DNA from: Smithella sp.
GTDB lineage: Bacteria; Desulfobacterota; Syntrophia; Syntrophales; Smithellaceae
NCBI GenBank assembly: GCA_012797505.1
Contig: JAAZOZ010000030.1
Location: 1-12,933 of the forward strand
Reading direction: 5' to 3'
Length of the DNA: 12,933 nucleotides
Each line of letters starts with the position of its first letter. Position 1 is the first letter of the stretch. Both the position numbers and the translations under genes were made by a program. The notes under the pieces were generated by a model that was given only the letters and a program-made list of their open reading frames with translations, searched no databases and was not told where the DNA came from. Shown here piece by piece: positions 1 through 7,301 of this stretch.

Positions 1-32
1 ACCCCCAAAACCTGATAATAATCTTCAGCCAT
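1..32 (-). CDS. J-domain (DnaJ/CbpA-like) protein, N-terminal fragment
   Basis: Only the first ten codons plus two bases are in the window; the gene runs off the left edge. An ATG at 32-30 opens the peptide MAEDYYQVLG, followed by the first two bases of a probable Val codon. This matches the beginning of a J domain (D-Y-Y-x-x-L-G-V), the Hsp40 module that stimulates the DnaK ATPase. A ribosome-binding site AAAGGA lies at 45-40, seven bases before the ATG, which supports this start. The gene follows iorB on the same strand after about 48 bp, so it may be the last gene of that run. Whether it is DnaJ proper, a CbpA-like protein or another J-domain protein cannot be decided from ten residues. 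Confidence 0.7.
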   Translation of the reverse strand, partial: MAEDYYQVLG

Positions 33-80
33 AAAAATGTCCTTTGTTTTTTATATTTAAAATATCCTTATGGCGGTAAT

Positions 81-662
81 TTAAGCAGGAATTCCCATTT
101 GAAAAGCTTCAAGATTCAATTTTACAAGTTTTTGCGGAAAAGATTTCCGGATGACGCTTTCCCAAATCGAGGTCTTAATGTCCATTAACGAAGAGAGGGT
201 TCCGAGAAGGACGACATTGGCTGTTTTCAGGTTGCCTGCTTTCAGCGCAAGCGAAAGCGCATCAACGGCAATCACCCTCGGGTAATTATTTTTTAAAAAC
301 TCAATAATATCATCAGGATATTGAGAATCCCCGAGATTGACGGCCGGGGGGTTGATTTGTTCGGTATTCAGGATGATGGAAGCGTCCGCGCTTAAGTATT
401 TCAGGTAGCGGAGCGCTTCCATTTTCTCAAAGGAAACAAGGGTTTCAATGGTTCCCGGCTCTGCCAGCGGGGAATAAACCTTTGCGCCGTAGCGAACGTG
501 GCTGGTAACACAGCCGCCGCGCTGCGCCATGCCGTGAACTTCGCTTTTCTTGACGTCGTAACCTGCTTCCATCATGACTTCGCACAGAATATCGCTGGCC
601 CGCAGGATGCCCTGCCCGCCCACACCGGCAAACAGGATGCTTTTTACCTTGTCGTCTTTCAT
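81..662 (-). CDS. iorB: indolepyruvate:ferredoxin oxidoreductase, beta subunit
   Basis: This 193-residue protein belongs to the pyruvate/ketoisovalerate oxidoreductase gamma-type family and is the small partner of IorA. The complex oxidatively decarboxylates aryl pyruvates, such as indolepyruvate, to aryl-acetyl-CoA and reduces ferredoxin in the cytoplasm. Visible signatures are FAGVGGQGIL (residues 11-20) and the conserved SEVHGMAQRGG (40-50). I chose the ATG at 662-660 (MKDDKVKS) because it follows the purine-rich site AGAGGAAAGG. It also starts 16 bp after the iorA stop. The longer frame to 746 would overlap the iorA ferredoxin domain and adds an unconserved tail. Length fits the family (about 190-200 residues). 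Adjacency to iorA makes the assignment secure; exact substrate preference among aromatic 2-oxoacids is not visible. Confidence 0.93.
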   Translation of the reverse strand: MKDDKVKSILFAGVGGQGILRASDILCEVMMEAGYDVKKSEVHGMAQRGGCVTSHVRYGAKVYSPLAEPGTIETLVSFEKMEALRYLKYLSADASIILNTEQINPPAVNLGDSQYPDDIIEFLKNNYPRVIAVDALSLALKAGNLKTANVVLLGTLSSLMDIKTSIWESVIRKSFPQKLVKLNLEAFQMGIPA

Positions 663-678
663 AAACCTTTCCTCTTTT

Positions 679-2445
679 TCAGCCAATCGCGCCGAATTTG
701 CAGACCTGGGCGCACAAGCCGCACCCGTTGCACAGCGTCTCGTCAATTTCAGCGATTCCTTTTCGCTTGGAGCCCTCCTTCGTAACGCCTTTTTTCCAGG
801 CGATCGGCGGGCAGTTCAGTTCCAGACAGGCCCGGCAGCCTTCGCACGCATCCGGATCCACCTTAAGCGGCGGTTTGGGCTTTTGGTTTGCCCTTTTAAA
901 CAGGACGCAGGGGCTTTGGGCGATAATGACGGAAGGACCGGAGCTGGCCAGTTCGTCCTTGATCGCAATGCGGGCTTCCTTCACGTTGTTCGGATCGATC
1001 ACCCGGATGTTTTCAATCCCCAGGGCTGATATTAAAATATTCAGGTTGACTTTTTTGGTTTCTTTCCCCATCAGCGTGTAGCCTGTTCCCGGATGCTCCT
1101 GCATGCCGGTCATGGCTGTGGTGCTGTTGTCCAGAATAATAATCAGGGCATCGCTTTGGTTGTAGGCCATGTTCATCAGGGGGGCGATGCCGGAGTGAAG
1201 GAAGGTGGAATCTCCAATGACGCCGACCACCTTCCCTTTCCCTTTGTCCTTCAGGGCCTTGCTCATGCCGTGGGCCATGCCGATGCTGGCGCCCATGCAG
1301 ATGCAGGAATGCAGACCTTCCAGAGGCTTCAGATAGGACAGTGTGTAGCAGCCGATATCGCCGTGAACATACGTTTTTGATTTTTTGAGCGCGTAAAACA
1401 ATCCCCGGTGAGGACAGCCGGGACAGAGGTTCGGCGGCCGTTGTGCCAGGCTTCCCGGATAGGGCGAAACGGCGTCCTGCCCGCCGGAGGCAATGGAATT
1501 CCGGATGACGCCGGGATCAAATTCATTCGTGTAGGGGAAGATTTCTTTGCCGGTCACCTCGATGCCCATGGCCCGGATCTGCTCTTCCAGATAGGGATCG
1601 AGTTCTTCTACAACATAAATCTTTTTGACCCTGGAAGCAAAATGCCGGATCATTTTCACCGGCAGCGGATAGACCATGCCCAGCTTCAGGTAGGAATAAT
1701 TCGGGAAAACGTCCTTGGCGTAATTGTAGGGCATGCCCGCGGTAATGATGCCGACTTCGGGGTCGTTGATTTCCATTTTATTTTCAGGAAACGTTTCCGC
1801 AAATGAAAGCAGGGCTTTCTGGCGCTTTTCCACTTCCACGCGGCGGGTGCGCGCGTTGATGGGAACCATGACGTATTTTGCCGCGTGATGCGCCAGGGTG
1901 GTTTTGTCTTCGGGAATCCGCGGTTCACCCAGCGTCACCACGGATTTGGAATGGGAGACGCGCGTCGTCGTGCGCAGAAAGACCGGCGTGTCGAATTGTT
2001 CGCTGAGGGCGAAGGCGAGCTTGACATACTCCTTCGCTTCCTGGGGATCGGCCGGCTCCAGCATGGGAATTTTGGCGAACTTGGCGTAGTTGCGGTTGTC
2101 CTGCTCGTTTTGCGAGCTGTGCATGGACGGATCATCGGCGCTGATGATGACCAGAGCCCCCGCGATTCCGGTGTAGCTGACGGTAAAAATCGGATCGGCG
2201 GCCACGTTCACGCCGACGTGCTTCATCACCGCCAGCGCCCTGGCGCCGCCCAAAGCCGCGCCGATGGCCACTTCCACCGCGACTTTTTCATTGGGCGCCC
2301 ATTCGGCGTAAACGCCGTCGTACCGGGCGAACTGCTCCATGATTTCGGTGCTGGGCGTGCCCGGGTAGGCCGCCGCAAACCTCACGCCCGCCTCATACAC
2401 GCCGCGGGCGATGGCTTCATTTCCCGACATCAGTACTTTTTTCAA
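679..2445 (-). CDS. iorA: indolepyruvate:ferredoxin oxidoreductase, alpha subunit
   Basis: This is the large catalytic subunit (588 residues) of the thiamine-diphosphate and iron-sulfur enzyme that converts aryl pyruvates to aryl-acetyl-CoA with ferredoxin as acceptor. In order, one sees a pyrimidine-binding 2-oxoacid oxidoreductase domain beginning with AAYPGTPSTEI (25-35), the CPGCPHRG motif (341-348), and the TPP/Mg site, GDS at 411-413 with LDNSTTAMTG at 438-447. A C-terminal double [4Fe-4S] ferredoxin domain follows: Cys 534, 537, 540 and 545, then Cys 572, 575, 578 and 582. The second cluster lacks the usual proline after its last cysteine (CKFGAI). The start is a TTG at 2445-2443, preceded by GGAGG eight bases upstream; the next in-frame ATG (residue 6) has no comparable site. 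It sits 49 bp after the TPR gene and 16 bp before iorB. A role in aromatic amino acid catabolism, or in its reverse in anaerobes, follows from the family. Confidence 0.95.
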   Translation of the reverse strand: MKKVLMSGNEAIARGVYEAGVRFAAAYPGTPSTEIMEQFARYDGVYAEWAPNEKVAVEVAIGAALGGARALAVMKHVGVNVAADPIFTVSYTGIAGALVIISADDPSMHSSQNEQDNRNYAKFAKIPMLEPADPQEAKEYVKLAFALSEQFDTPVFLRTTTRVSHSKSVVTLGEPRIPEDKTTLAHHAAKYVMVPINARTRRVEVEKRQKALLSFAETFPENKMEINDPEVGIITAGMPYNYAKDVFPNYSYLKLGMVYPLPVKMIRHFASRVKKIYVVEELDPYLEEQIRAMGIEVTGKEIFPYTNEFDPGVIRNSIASGGQDAVSPYPGSLAQRPPNLCPGCPHRGLFYALKKSKTYVHGDIGCYTLSYLKPLEGLHSCICMGASIGMAHGMSKALKDKGKGKVVGVIGDSTFLHSGIAPLMNMAYNQSDALIIILDNSTTAMTGMQEHPGTGYTLMGKETKKVNLNILISALGIENIRVIDPNNVKEARIAIKDELASSGPSVIIAQSPCVLFKRANQKPKPPLKVDPDACEGCRACLELNCPPIAWKKGVTKEGSKRKGIAEIDETLCNGCGLCAQVCKFGAIG

Positions 2446-2494
2446 ATGTTGCGCCTCCGTTAATCAACTGCTTTCTGAAACCGGATGCGAAAAA

Positions 2495-3175
2495 TCAGCC
2501 GAGAGCGGCGATCTTTCGCTGAATAAAAATTCTGGCCGCCGGTTCCGTTGTTTTTTCCAGAGCCTTTTTATAATATTCCAGAGCCTTCGCTTTGTCGTTC
2601 AATTCTTCGCAAGCGCGCGCCAGGTTGCGCAGGCTCATCATCTCGAAGCCGGTATGATAAACCTTTTGCGCCTGCTCAAAATATTTCAGGGCCGCCCGAA
2701 AGTCCTTTTTGGCTTCGTATGCGTATCCCAGAGACGTCAGCGCCAGAAACTTGACCCCCGTTTTATCCGATCCCGTTTTGGCGATGAATTTTTCGTAGGA
2801 AGTGATCGCCCTGTCCATGTCTCCCTTATTGTAATAAATGTTGGCCAGATGGTAATGGGCCATCCGGCCGCTCCAGGTGTAGGAATACTGATCCGTCAGC
2901 TTTTGAAAGACCGGAATATTGGCGTCCGCCGTTTGCGGATTATCGCCGCTTTTCAGGATATTTTCCTGAGCCTGGGCATATAATTTCAGGGCGGCGCCGG
3001 AGTAGTAGCTCCAGTAAAAATAAATGCCCAGAACCAGCAGCACGGCGCAGGCCAGGGCTGTTCCGGCAATGAGCACACGGCTTTTATTTTCCTCAACGTA
3101 CTCGCCCACTTTCTCAAAGGCGGTTTGAAAAGCGTCCGGGCTTTTCAGTTCTTTTTTGGATAACTTGGCGGCCAT
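2495..3175 (-). CDS. membrane-anchored tetratricopeptide-repeat protein (YfgM/TPR_21-like)
   Basis: The protein has 226 residues: a charged cytoplasmic N-terminus (1-32), one hydrophobic segment (about 33-57, VLIAGTALACAVLLVLGIYF), then a soluble region with about three TPR-like units. These lie near 105-136 (AHYHLANIYYNKGDMDRAI), 144-175 (ALTSLGYAYEAKKDFRAAL) and 180-211 (SLRNLARACEELNDKAKAL). This layout of an N-in single membrane anchor with periplasmic TPRs resembles YfgM, a SecYEG/PpiD-associated chaperone partner. That function is only suggested by architecture. The ATG at 3175 was chosen because GGGGAG lies five bases upstream and it starts one base after the ybgC stop; the longer frame begins with TTG inside ybgC. 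The tight coupling to ybgC shows co-transcription. Specific partners cannot be read from the sequence. Confidence 0.85.
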   Translation of the reverse strand: MAAKLSKKELKSPDAFQTAFEKVGEYVEENKSRVLIAGTALACAVLLVLGIYFYWSYYSGAALKLYAQAQENILKSGDNPQTADANIPVFQKLTDQYSYTWSGRMAHYHLANIYYNKGDMDRAITSYEKFIAKTGSDKTGVKFLALTSLGYAYEAKKDFRAALKYFEQAQKVYHTGFEMMSLRNLARACEELNDKAKALEYYKKALEKTTEPAARIFIQRKIAALG

Positions 3176-3176
3176 T

Positions 3177-3596
3177 TTACTCCCCTTTGCTAATGGAATA
3201 TTTTTCAATCAATCCGGTGATCAGCGCCGGCATTCTGCGGATTTTGCCCACGGAATTCGTGCAGGCATGGATGGTGTATCCTTCGGCGTGCAGCTTCTGC
3301 CGGTTTTCGTCCCAGATTTTGGAGCCAAACCGGATGCTGGCCCTCTTGATGTAGTCAAAGCTCGTTTCCACGGTGAGCAGGTCGTCGTAGGTTGCCGGCA
3401 GGAGGTAGCGGCAGAATACCTGCGTCAGAGGCAGATGGAGGCCCAGTTGATTCAAATCCGAATAAACAATTCCCACCTGCCGCATCAGTTCGTTGCGGCC
3501 GTGCTCAAACCAGCGGATATAGTTGGCGTGATAAACAATGCCCATTGCGTCCGTGTCGGCGTAAATCACGCGGATTTTTGTCAGATTACTTTCCAA
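3177..3596 (-). CDS. ybgC: YbgC-family acyl-CoA thioesterase (hot-dog fold)
   Basis: At 139 residues this is a single hot-dog domain of the YbgC/4-hydroxybenzoyl-CoA thioesterase family, which hydrolyses acyl-CoA (or acyl-ACP) thioesters in the cytoplasm. The signature YADTDAMGIVYHANY (12-26) is present, with Asp16 in the position of the catalytic aspartate, and a typical NYIRWFEHGR helix follows. The start is a TTG at 3596-3594 with GGAG eight bases upstream; no ATG exists before the catalytic motif. The first 11 bases overlap the end of the upstream mutase-like gene, so the two are probably translationally coupled. The TPR gene follows after one base. In enterobacteria ybgC is part of the tol-pal cluster, but no tol gene is seen here. 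The true acyl substrate is unknown. Confidence 0.9.
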   Translation of the reverse strand: MESNLTKIRVIYADTDAMGIVYHANYIRWFEHGRNELMRQVGIVYSDLNQLGLHLPLTQVFCRYLLPATYDDLLTVETSFDYIKRASIRFGSKIWDENRQKLHAEGYTIHACTNSVGKIRRMPALITGLIEKYSISKGE

Positions 3597-4809
3597 GAAA
3601 CGCGCTCCAGTCCCGGAGGAATTTGTCCATCAGCAGATGTCCGGGCGATACAACCAGACCGGCGGCGGCCTGGGCTTCGGAAAATTTCAATCCCCGGGCG
3701 AGATTTTCTTCCCGCCTGGACGACAGAACGGCAAAAGGGCTCGGATCGCCCACATGGGTTTTCACGTCGATCGGCGTCGGATGATCGCTGAGCACCAGAA
3801 TGCGGTATTCTCCCCGTTCACCGATGCGCGTCAGAATCGGTCCGACAATTTTTTCGTCGAAAAACTCGATGGCCAGAATCTTCCCTTTTGCGTTGCCTTC
3901 ATGGCCCATCTCGTCGGGCGCTTCCAGGTGAAGAAACACAAAATCCATGAACTTCAGCGCGTCGAGCGCCATCGCGGCCTTCCCTTCGTAGTTGGTATCG
4001 ATGTACCCGGTGGCGCCCTCCACGCGCAGCGGTTTCAAACCGGCGTAAATGCCCAGTCCGTTGAGCAGGTCCACCGCGGAAATCATGCCGCCCCTGAGTC
4101 CGTATTTCTCAGTCAAAGGCGCCATCTGCGGCTTTCCCCCCTGCCCCCACAGCCAGATGGAATTGGCCGGTTTCTTCCCATCCGCGACGCGGGCGGCGTT
4201 GACCGGATGGTCTTTGAGGATGTCCGCGGCGGCGCGCATCAGTCCGAGAATTTCCTCCGCGCAATCGCCCTGCGGCAAAAACGGGACAATAGGCTTGCCG
4301 GGGATGTCGTGCGGCGGAGTGGTTTGCGGAGACCCGGCCGCGTTGCGCCACACCAGCAGATGACGATACCCGACGCCGGGATAAAACTGATACCGGGACG
4401 TGTTCAGCTTTTTGTTGAGGTCCAGGATGATTTCCCTCGCCTCGGGCGAAGAAATGTGCCCGGCCGTGAAGTCGTCCATGAACGCCGTCCCCTCCTGGGG
4501 CTCTCCGATATGCACCAGGTTGCAGCGGTAGGCGATGTCGCCTTGCCCCAGCGCAATGCCCTGGCTTGCGGCCTCCAGCGGTCCGCGGCCCGTGTAGGTT
4601 TCTTTCGGGTCGTAGCCCAGCACGCTTAAATTGGCAACGTCCGAACCGGGCGTAAAGCCTTCGGGAATGGTATCCACCAGCCCCAGGGTTCCTTCCGAGG
4701 CGATCTGATCGAGAAAGGGCGTCACGGCGCACTGAAGCGGGGTTTTCCCTCCAAGCTGCCGGCTTGGATAATCCGCCATCCCGTCTCCCAGCAAAACCAC
4801 GTATTTCAC
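3586..4809 (-). CDS. ApgM-family phosphatase-superfamily protein: probable homoserine kinase (annotated elsewhere as cofactor-independent phosphoglycerate mutase)
   Basis: This 407-residue protein has the alkaline-phosphatase fold of archaeal-type cofactor-independent phosphoglycerate mutase. Metal-ligand and catalytic motifs are visible: LLGDGMADYP (6-15, Asp9), TPGSDVANLS (53-62, Ser56 as likely nucleophile), HLEAPDEMGHEG (294-305) and SDHPTP (341-346, Asp342 and His343) with His352 nearby. A bacterial branch of this family was proposed in protein family databases to be a homoserine kinase, because it sits beside threonine genes in genomes lacking ThrB. Here it lies 58 bp downstream of homoserine dehydrogenase on the same strand, which is exactly that context. 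The start is a GTG at 4809 preceded by AAGGGGG; an upstream ATG at 4878 inside the hom 3' end would add 23 unconserved glycine/arginine-rich residues. Mutase activity remains possible. The family is certain; the reaction is inferred. Confidence 0.85.
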   Translation of the reverse strand: MKYVVLLGDGMADYPSRQLGGKTPLQCAVTPFLDQIASEGTLGLVDTIPEGFTPGSDVANLSVLGYDPKETYTGRGPLEAASQGIALGQGDIAYRCNLVHIGEPQEGTAFMDDFTAGHISSPEAREIILDLNKKLNTSRYQFYPGVGYRHLLVWRNAAGSPQTTPPHDIPGKPIVPFLPQGDCAEEILGLMRAAADILKDHPVNAARVADGKKPANSIWLWGQGGKPQMAPLTEKYGLRGGMISAVDLLNGLGIYAGLKPLRVEGATGYIDTNYEGKAAMALDALKFMDFVFLHLEAPDEMGHEGNAKGKILAIEFFDEKIVGPILTRIGERGEYRILVLSDHPTPIDVKTHVGDPSPFAVLSSRREENLARGLKFSEAQAAAGLVVSPGHLLMDKFLRDWSAFLGK

Positions 4810-4867
4810 AGATCCACGCCCCCTTACGTCCTTGTTCCCGCGCCTGCCGCCGTCGCCTGCGCCCGGC

Positions 4868-6175
4868 TTACAACTCATCCTCGATGCGAATAAGAATCGT
4901 TTTATCCCTTACAATGTCGAGCCGGTCGATTTTTTTCAACGCCTGGCGAACATTTTTCTCTTTCGCTTTATAGGTCGTCATCACGATGGGCACGGCGCCC
5001 GCCTCTTCCCTCGCCTTCTGGATCACGGTGGCCAGGCTGATGTCATGTGCGCCCAGAATGCCGGATATTTTTGACAGGACGCCCGGACGGTCCAGGGCGG
5101 TGAACCGGAAGTAATACTTCGTCTCGATGTTGTCCATCGGGACCAGCCGGATATCCTTCATGCCGGTTTCATCAATGGACCGCAGCGGCACCCGGCCGGA
5201 AATCCCCTTCAGTACATTGCGGGCGCTGTCCAGAATATCGCTGAAAACCGCGCTGGCCGTCGGCATCATGCCCGCGCCCTGGCCGAAAAGAAAGACCGGT
5301 CCGGAGGCGTCTCCCACCAGGTGGAACGCGTTGTAGTTGTGATTGACGTTCGCCAGCAGATGCCCCGACGCGATCATGGTCGGATGGATTCTGGCCTCCA
5401 CCGCATCGCCTTTCAGCCTGCCGATTGCCAGCAGCTTGATCCGGTAACCCAGCTCCCCGGCGAAAGCAATGTCCTCCGCGCTGATTTTCGTGATGCCTTC
5501 CAGGTAAATATCCTTGAGCCGGACTTTTTTCCCGTAGGCGAGCGACAGGACAATGGCCATCTTGTGTGACGTGTCGATGCCTTCAATATCAAACGTCGGA
5601 TCGGCTTCGGCAAACCCCAGCTGCTGGGCTTCCTTCAGGACCACATCGAAGGGCTTCCCCTCATTCGTCATTTTGGTCAGAATGAAATTGCAGGTTCCGT
5701 TCATAATGCCGACTATGGAGTGGATCCGGTTGGCCACCAGAGATTCCTTCAGTGTTTTGATGATCGGAATGGTCCCGCCGACACTGGCTTCAAAACCGAT
5801 ATCCACATTTTTTTTCTGCGCTGCCGGGAAAATCTCATTGCCGAACGTGGCCAGCATCGCCTTGTTGGCGGTCACCACATGCTTCCCTTTTTTGATGGCT
5901 TCCAGAACAAAGGTACGAGCCGGTTCATAGCCGCCCATCAGTTCGATCACAATGGAGATGTCCGGATCGTTCAGAATGTCGCGGGCGTCGGTCGTGAGCA
6001 GTTTTTTCGGGATTTTGACGCCGCGCGGGGAGGTGATGTCGATATCGGCGATTTTCTTCAAAACAAGCTTCGCGCCCAGTTTCTGGGCGATCAATTTTTC
6101 ATTTTGCTCAAGCAGCCTGACGACGCCGGTTCCGATATTGCCCAGGCCGATCAGGCCGATGGATATGTTTTTCAT
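4868..6175 (-). CDS. hom: homoserine dehydrogenase with C-terminal ACT domain
   Basis: This 435-residue enzyme reduces aspartate semialdehyde to homoserine with NAD(P)H, the branch step leading to threonine and methionine. The nucleotide-binding GLIGLGNIGTG lies at 7-17 and the substrate-domain signature VTANKAMLA at 101-109. GFEASVGGTIPIIKTL (127-142) and GIMNGTCNF (156-164) follow. The catalytic-lysine region GIDTSHK (199-205) lies within the conserved FAEADPTFDIEG context. Residues about 354-431 form an ACT domain (FTALDRPGVLSKISGILG), the usual site of feedback inhibition by threonine in this family. An ATG start with GAGGT six bases upstream is clear. A sigma70-type promoter lies about 70 bp upstream. 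The probable homoserine kinase gene follows, so the pair likely forms a threonine branch. Confidence 0.96.
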   Translation of the reverse strand: MKNISIGLIGLGNIGTGVVRLLEQNEKLIAQKLGAKLVLKKIADIDITSPRGVKIPKKLLTTDARDILNDPDISIVIELMGGYEPARTFVLEAIKKGKHVVTANKAMLATFGNEIFPAAQKKNVDIGFEASVGGTIPIIKTLKESLVANRIHSIVGIMNGTCNFILTKMTNEGKPFDVVLKEAQQLGFAEADPTFDIEGIDTSHKMAIVLSLAYGKKVRLKDIYLEGITKISAEDIAFAGELGYRIKLLAIGRLKGDAVEARIHPTMIASGHLLANVNHNYNAFHLVGDASGPVFLFGQGAGMMPTASAVFSDILDSARNVLKGISGRVPLRSIDETGMKDIRLVPMDNIETKYYFRFTALDRPGVLSKISGILGAHDISLATVIQKAREEAGAVPIVMTTYKAKEKNVRQALKKIDRLDIVRDKTILIRIEDEL

Positions 6176-6247
6176 TTTTTACCTCGAAATCAATAAGAAA
6201 TCCGGCTTCGCGCCGCTTCTCCCCGCCTGTTTTCGCAAGGGAGGTAC

Positions 6248-6275
6248 CCTATATCAAATCCCGTTGTTTTGTCAA
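6248..6275 (-). promoter_or_regulatory. candidate sigma70-type promoter for hom and the downstream gene run
   Basis: On the minus strand a perfect -35 box TTGACA (6275-6270) is separated by 16 bases from TATAGG (6253-6248), which matches four of six -10 consensus positions. Transcription would start near 6241 and give a leader of about 65 bases before the hom ATG. It is the best promoter-like site in the 138-bp gap between the panE-like gene and hom. No leader peptide or attenuator-like T-tract hairpin is evident in that short leader. Confidence 0.45.
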
Positions 6276-6313
6276 ATGGATAAGCGATCGAGGCCCTGTC
6301 CGGACCGAAGAGG

Positions 6314-7231
6314 TCACGGGGTTAATTGACGGCAAACCTCATCGTGAAGAGGCGTGGGAATTCCCGCGTCCCGGCCCGCCCGGCACAGAAACGACGTCAG
6401 GGTGTCCACTTCCGTCTGTTTGCCCTTTTCCCTGTCCAGTTGCATGGAGGTTTTCGCGTCATGGCTGAAGCCGCCGATCATTTCCATGGTTTTGTCCACT
6501 GCGTTTTGGGGCAGGCGAATCCGGCGCGCTTTGGCAACTGCGGCGACTTCCATCATCATCGCCCGCAGACGTTCGCGTAAACTTTCGTCCTCGCGGATGA
6601 AGCCGTATGTTTTGCCGGTTGCGGCCGTGAGCGATCCCAGGGGGCACATCATCAGGAATTTCATCCACAGCGCTTCCGTTATTTTGTCCGTCAGCCGGGC
6701 GTCAATTTTTGCCGCGAGCAGAAGATCGAGAATGTTTTTGTACCGGTCGGCGGATGCCCGGTTGTCCGTTCCGAAAATCAACCGGCAGGCGCCCTGCGTC
6801 TGGATCACTACGCCGGGTTGATCCAGGAAACTGATGATGTAAACGCAGCCGCTCGCGATGTCGGCCCCGGGCAGCACGGCGCGCAGCCTCTCTTTGCTGT
6901 CCACGCCGTTTTGCAGCGGGATCACTGTCGTTTTCCTGCTGATGTTCGGCGCCAGCGAGCGCGCCGATTCCTCAAGCGAGTAGCTTTTGACGCAGAGCAA
7001 AACCAGATCGAGCGGGCCCGCCAGGGACGGGTCGTCTGTGGCAATGTTCGGCCAGGCCGTATATTGGCCTTCACGGGTGTAAAGCTGAAGGCCGTTTTTC
7101 TGTATGGCCCGGAGATGCTCTCCACGGGCGATAAAGATAATTTCATGCTTTCCGGAAGAGGCATATTCCCGGGCCAGTTTGCCGCCGAAATATCCCCCTA
7201 CCCCGCCGATGCCGACCACTGCGATTCTCAT
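6314..7231 (-). CDS. panE: 2-dehydropantoate 2-reductase family protein (ketopantoate reductase)
   Basis: This protein has 305 residues, the usual length for the family. The N-terminal Rossmann motif VGIGGVGGYFGG (6-17), the VKSY element (81-84) and PLQNGV (105-110) bind NADPH and shape the active site. The C-terminal helical domain carries EALWMKF (186-192), whose Lys191 is in the usual catalytic-lysine context. KTSMQLDREKGKQTEVD (260-276) contains the conserved Ser/Asp/Glu substrate-site pattern. The expected role is NADPH reduction of ketopantoate to pantoate for coenzyme A synthesis. The family has many paralogues acting on other 2-oxoacids, so panE is the likely but not certain name. The ATG is preceded by an excellent AAGGAG nine bases upstream. 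It lies 70 bp after the outer-membrane protein gene and 138 bp before hom. Confidence 0.88.
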   Translation of the reverse strand: MRIAVVGIGGVGGYFGGKLAREYASSGKHEIIFIARGEHLRAIQKNGLQLYTREGQYTAWPNIATDDPSLAGPLDLVLLCVKSYSLEESARSLAPNISRKTTVIPLQNGVDSKERLRAVLPGADIASGCVYIISFLDQPGVVIQTQGACRLIFGTDNRASADRYKNILDLLLAAKIDARLTDKITEALWMKFLMMCPLGSLTAATGKTYGFIREDESLRERLRAMMMEVAAVAKARRIRLPQNAVDKTMEMIGGFSHDAKTSMQLDREKGKQTEVDTLTSFLCRAGRDAGIPTPLHDEVCRQLTP

Positions 7232-7301
7232 CGAAACAATCTCCTTTTCCGTCGCGAGTTAAACGAAATCCTCCAAAAGATCAAGTCTCAATATAGGGGC
7301 T

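Noticed and set aside
663..746. N-terminal extension of iorB by 28 residues
   Set aside because: It would overlap the iorA ferredoxin domain and is unlike the family; the ATG at 662 has a good ribosome-binding site.
3637..4629. 330-codon open frame on the plus strand
   Set aside because: It is antisense to the ApgM-like gene, has no domain and no convincing ribosome-binding site.
4810..4878. ATG start for the ApgM-like gene inside the hom 3' end
   Set aside because: It adds a glycine/arginine-rich tail not expected for the family and GAGG abuts the ATG; the GTG at 4809 begins at the conserved KYVVLLGDG strand.
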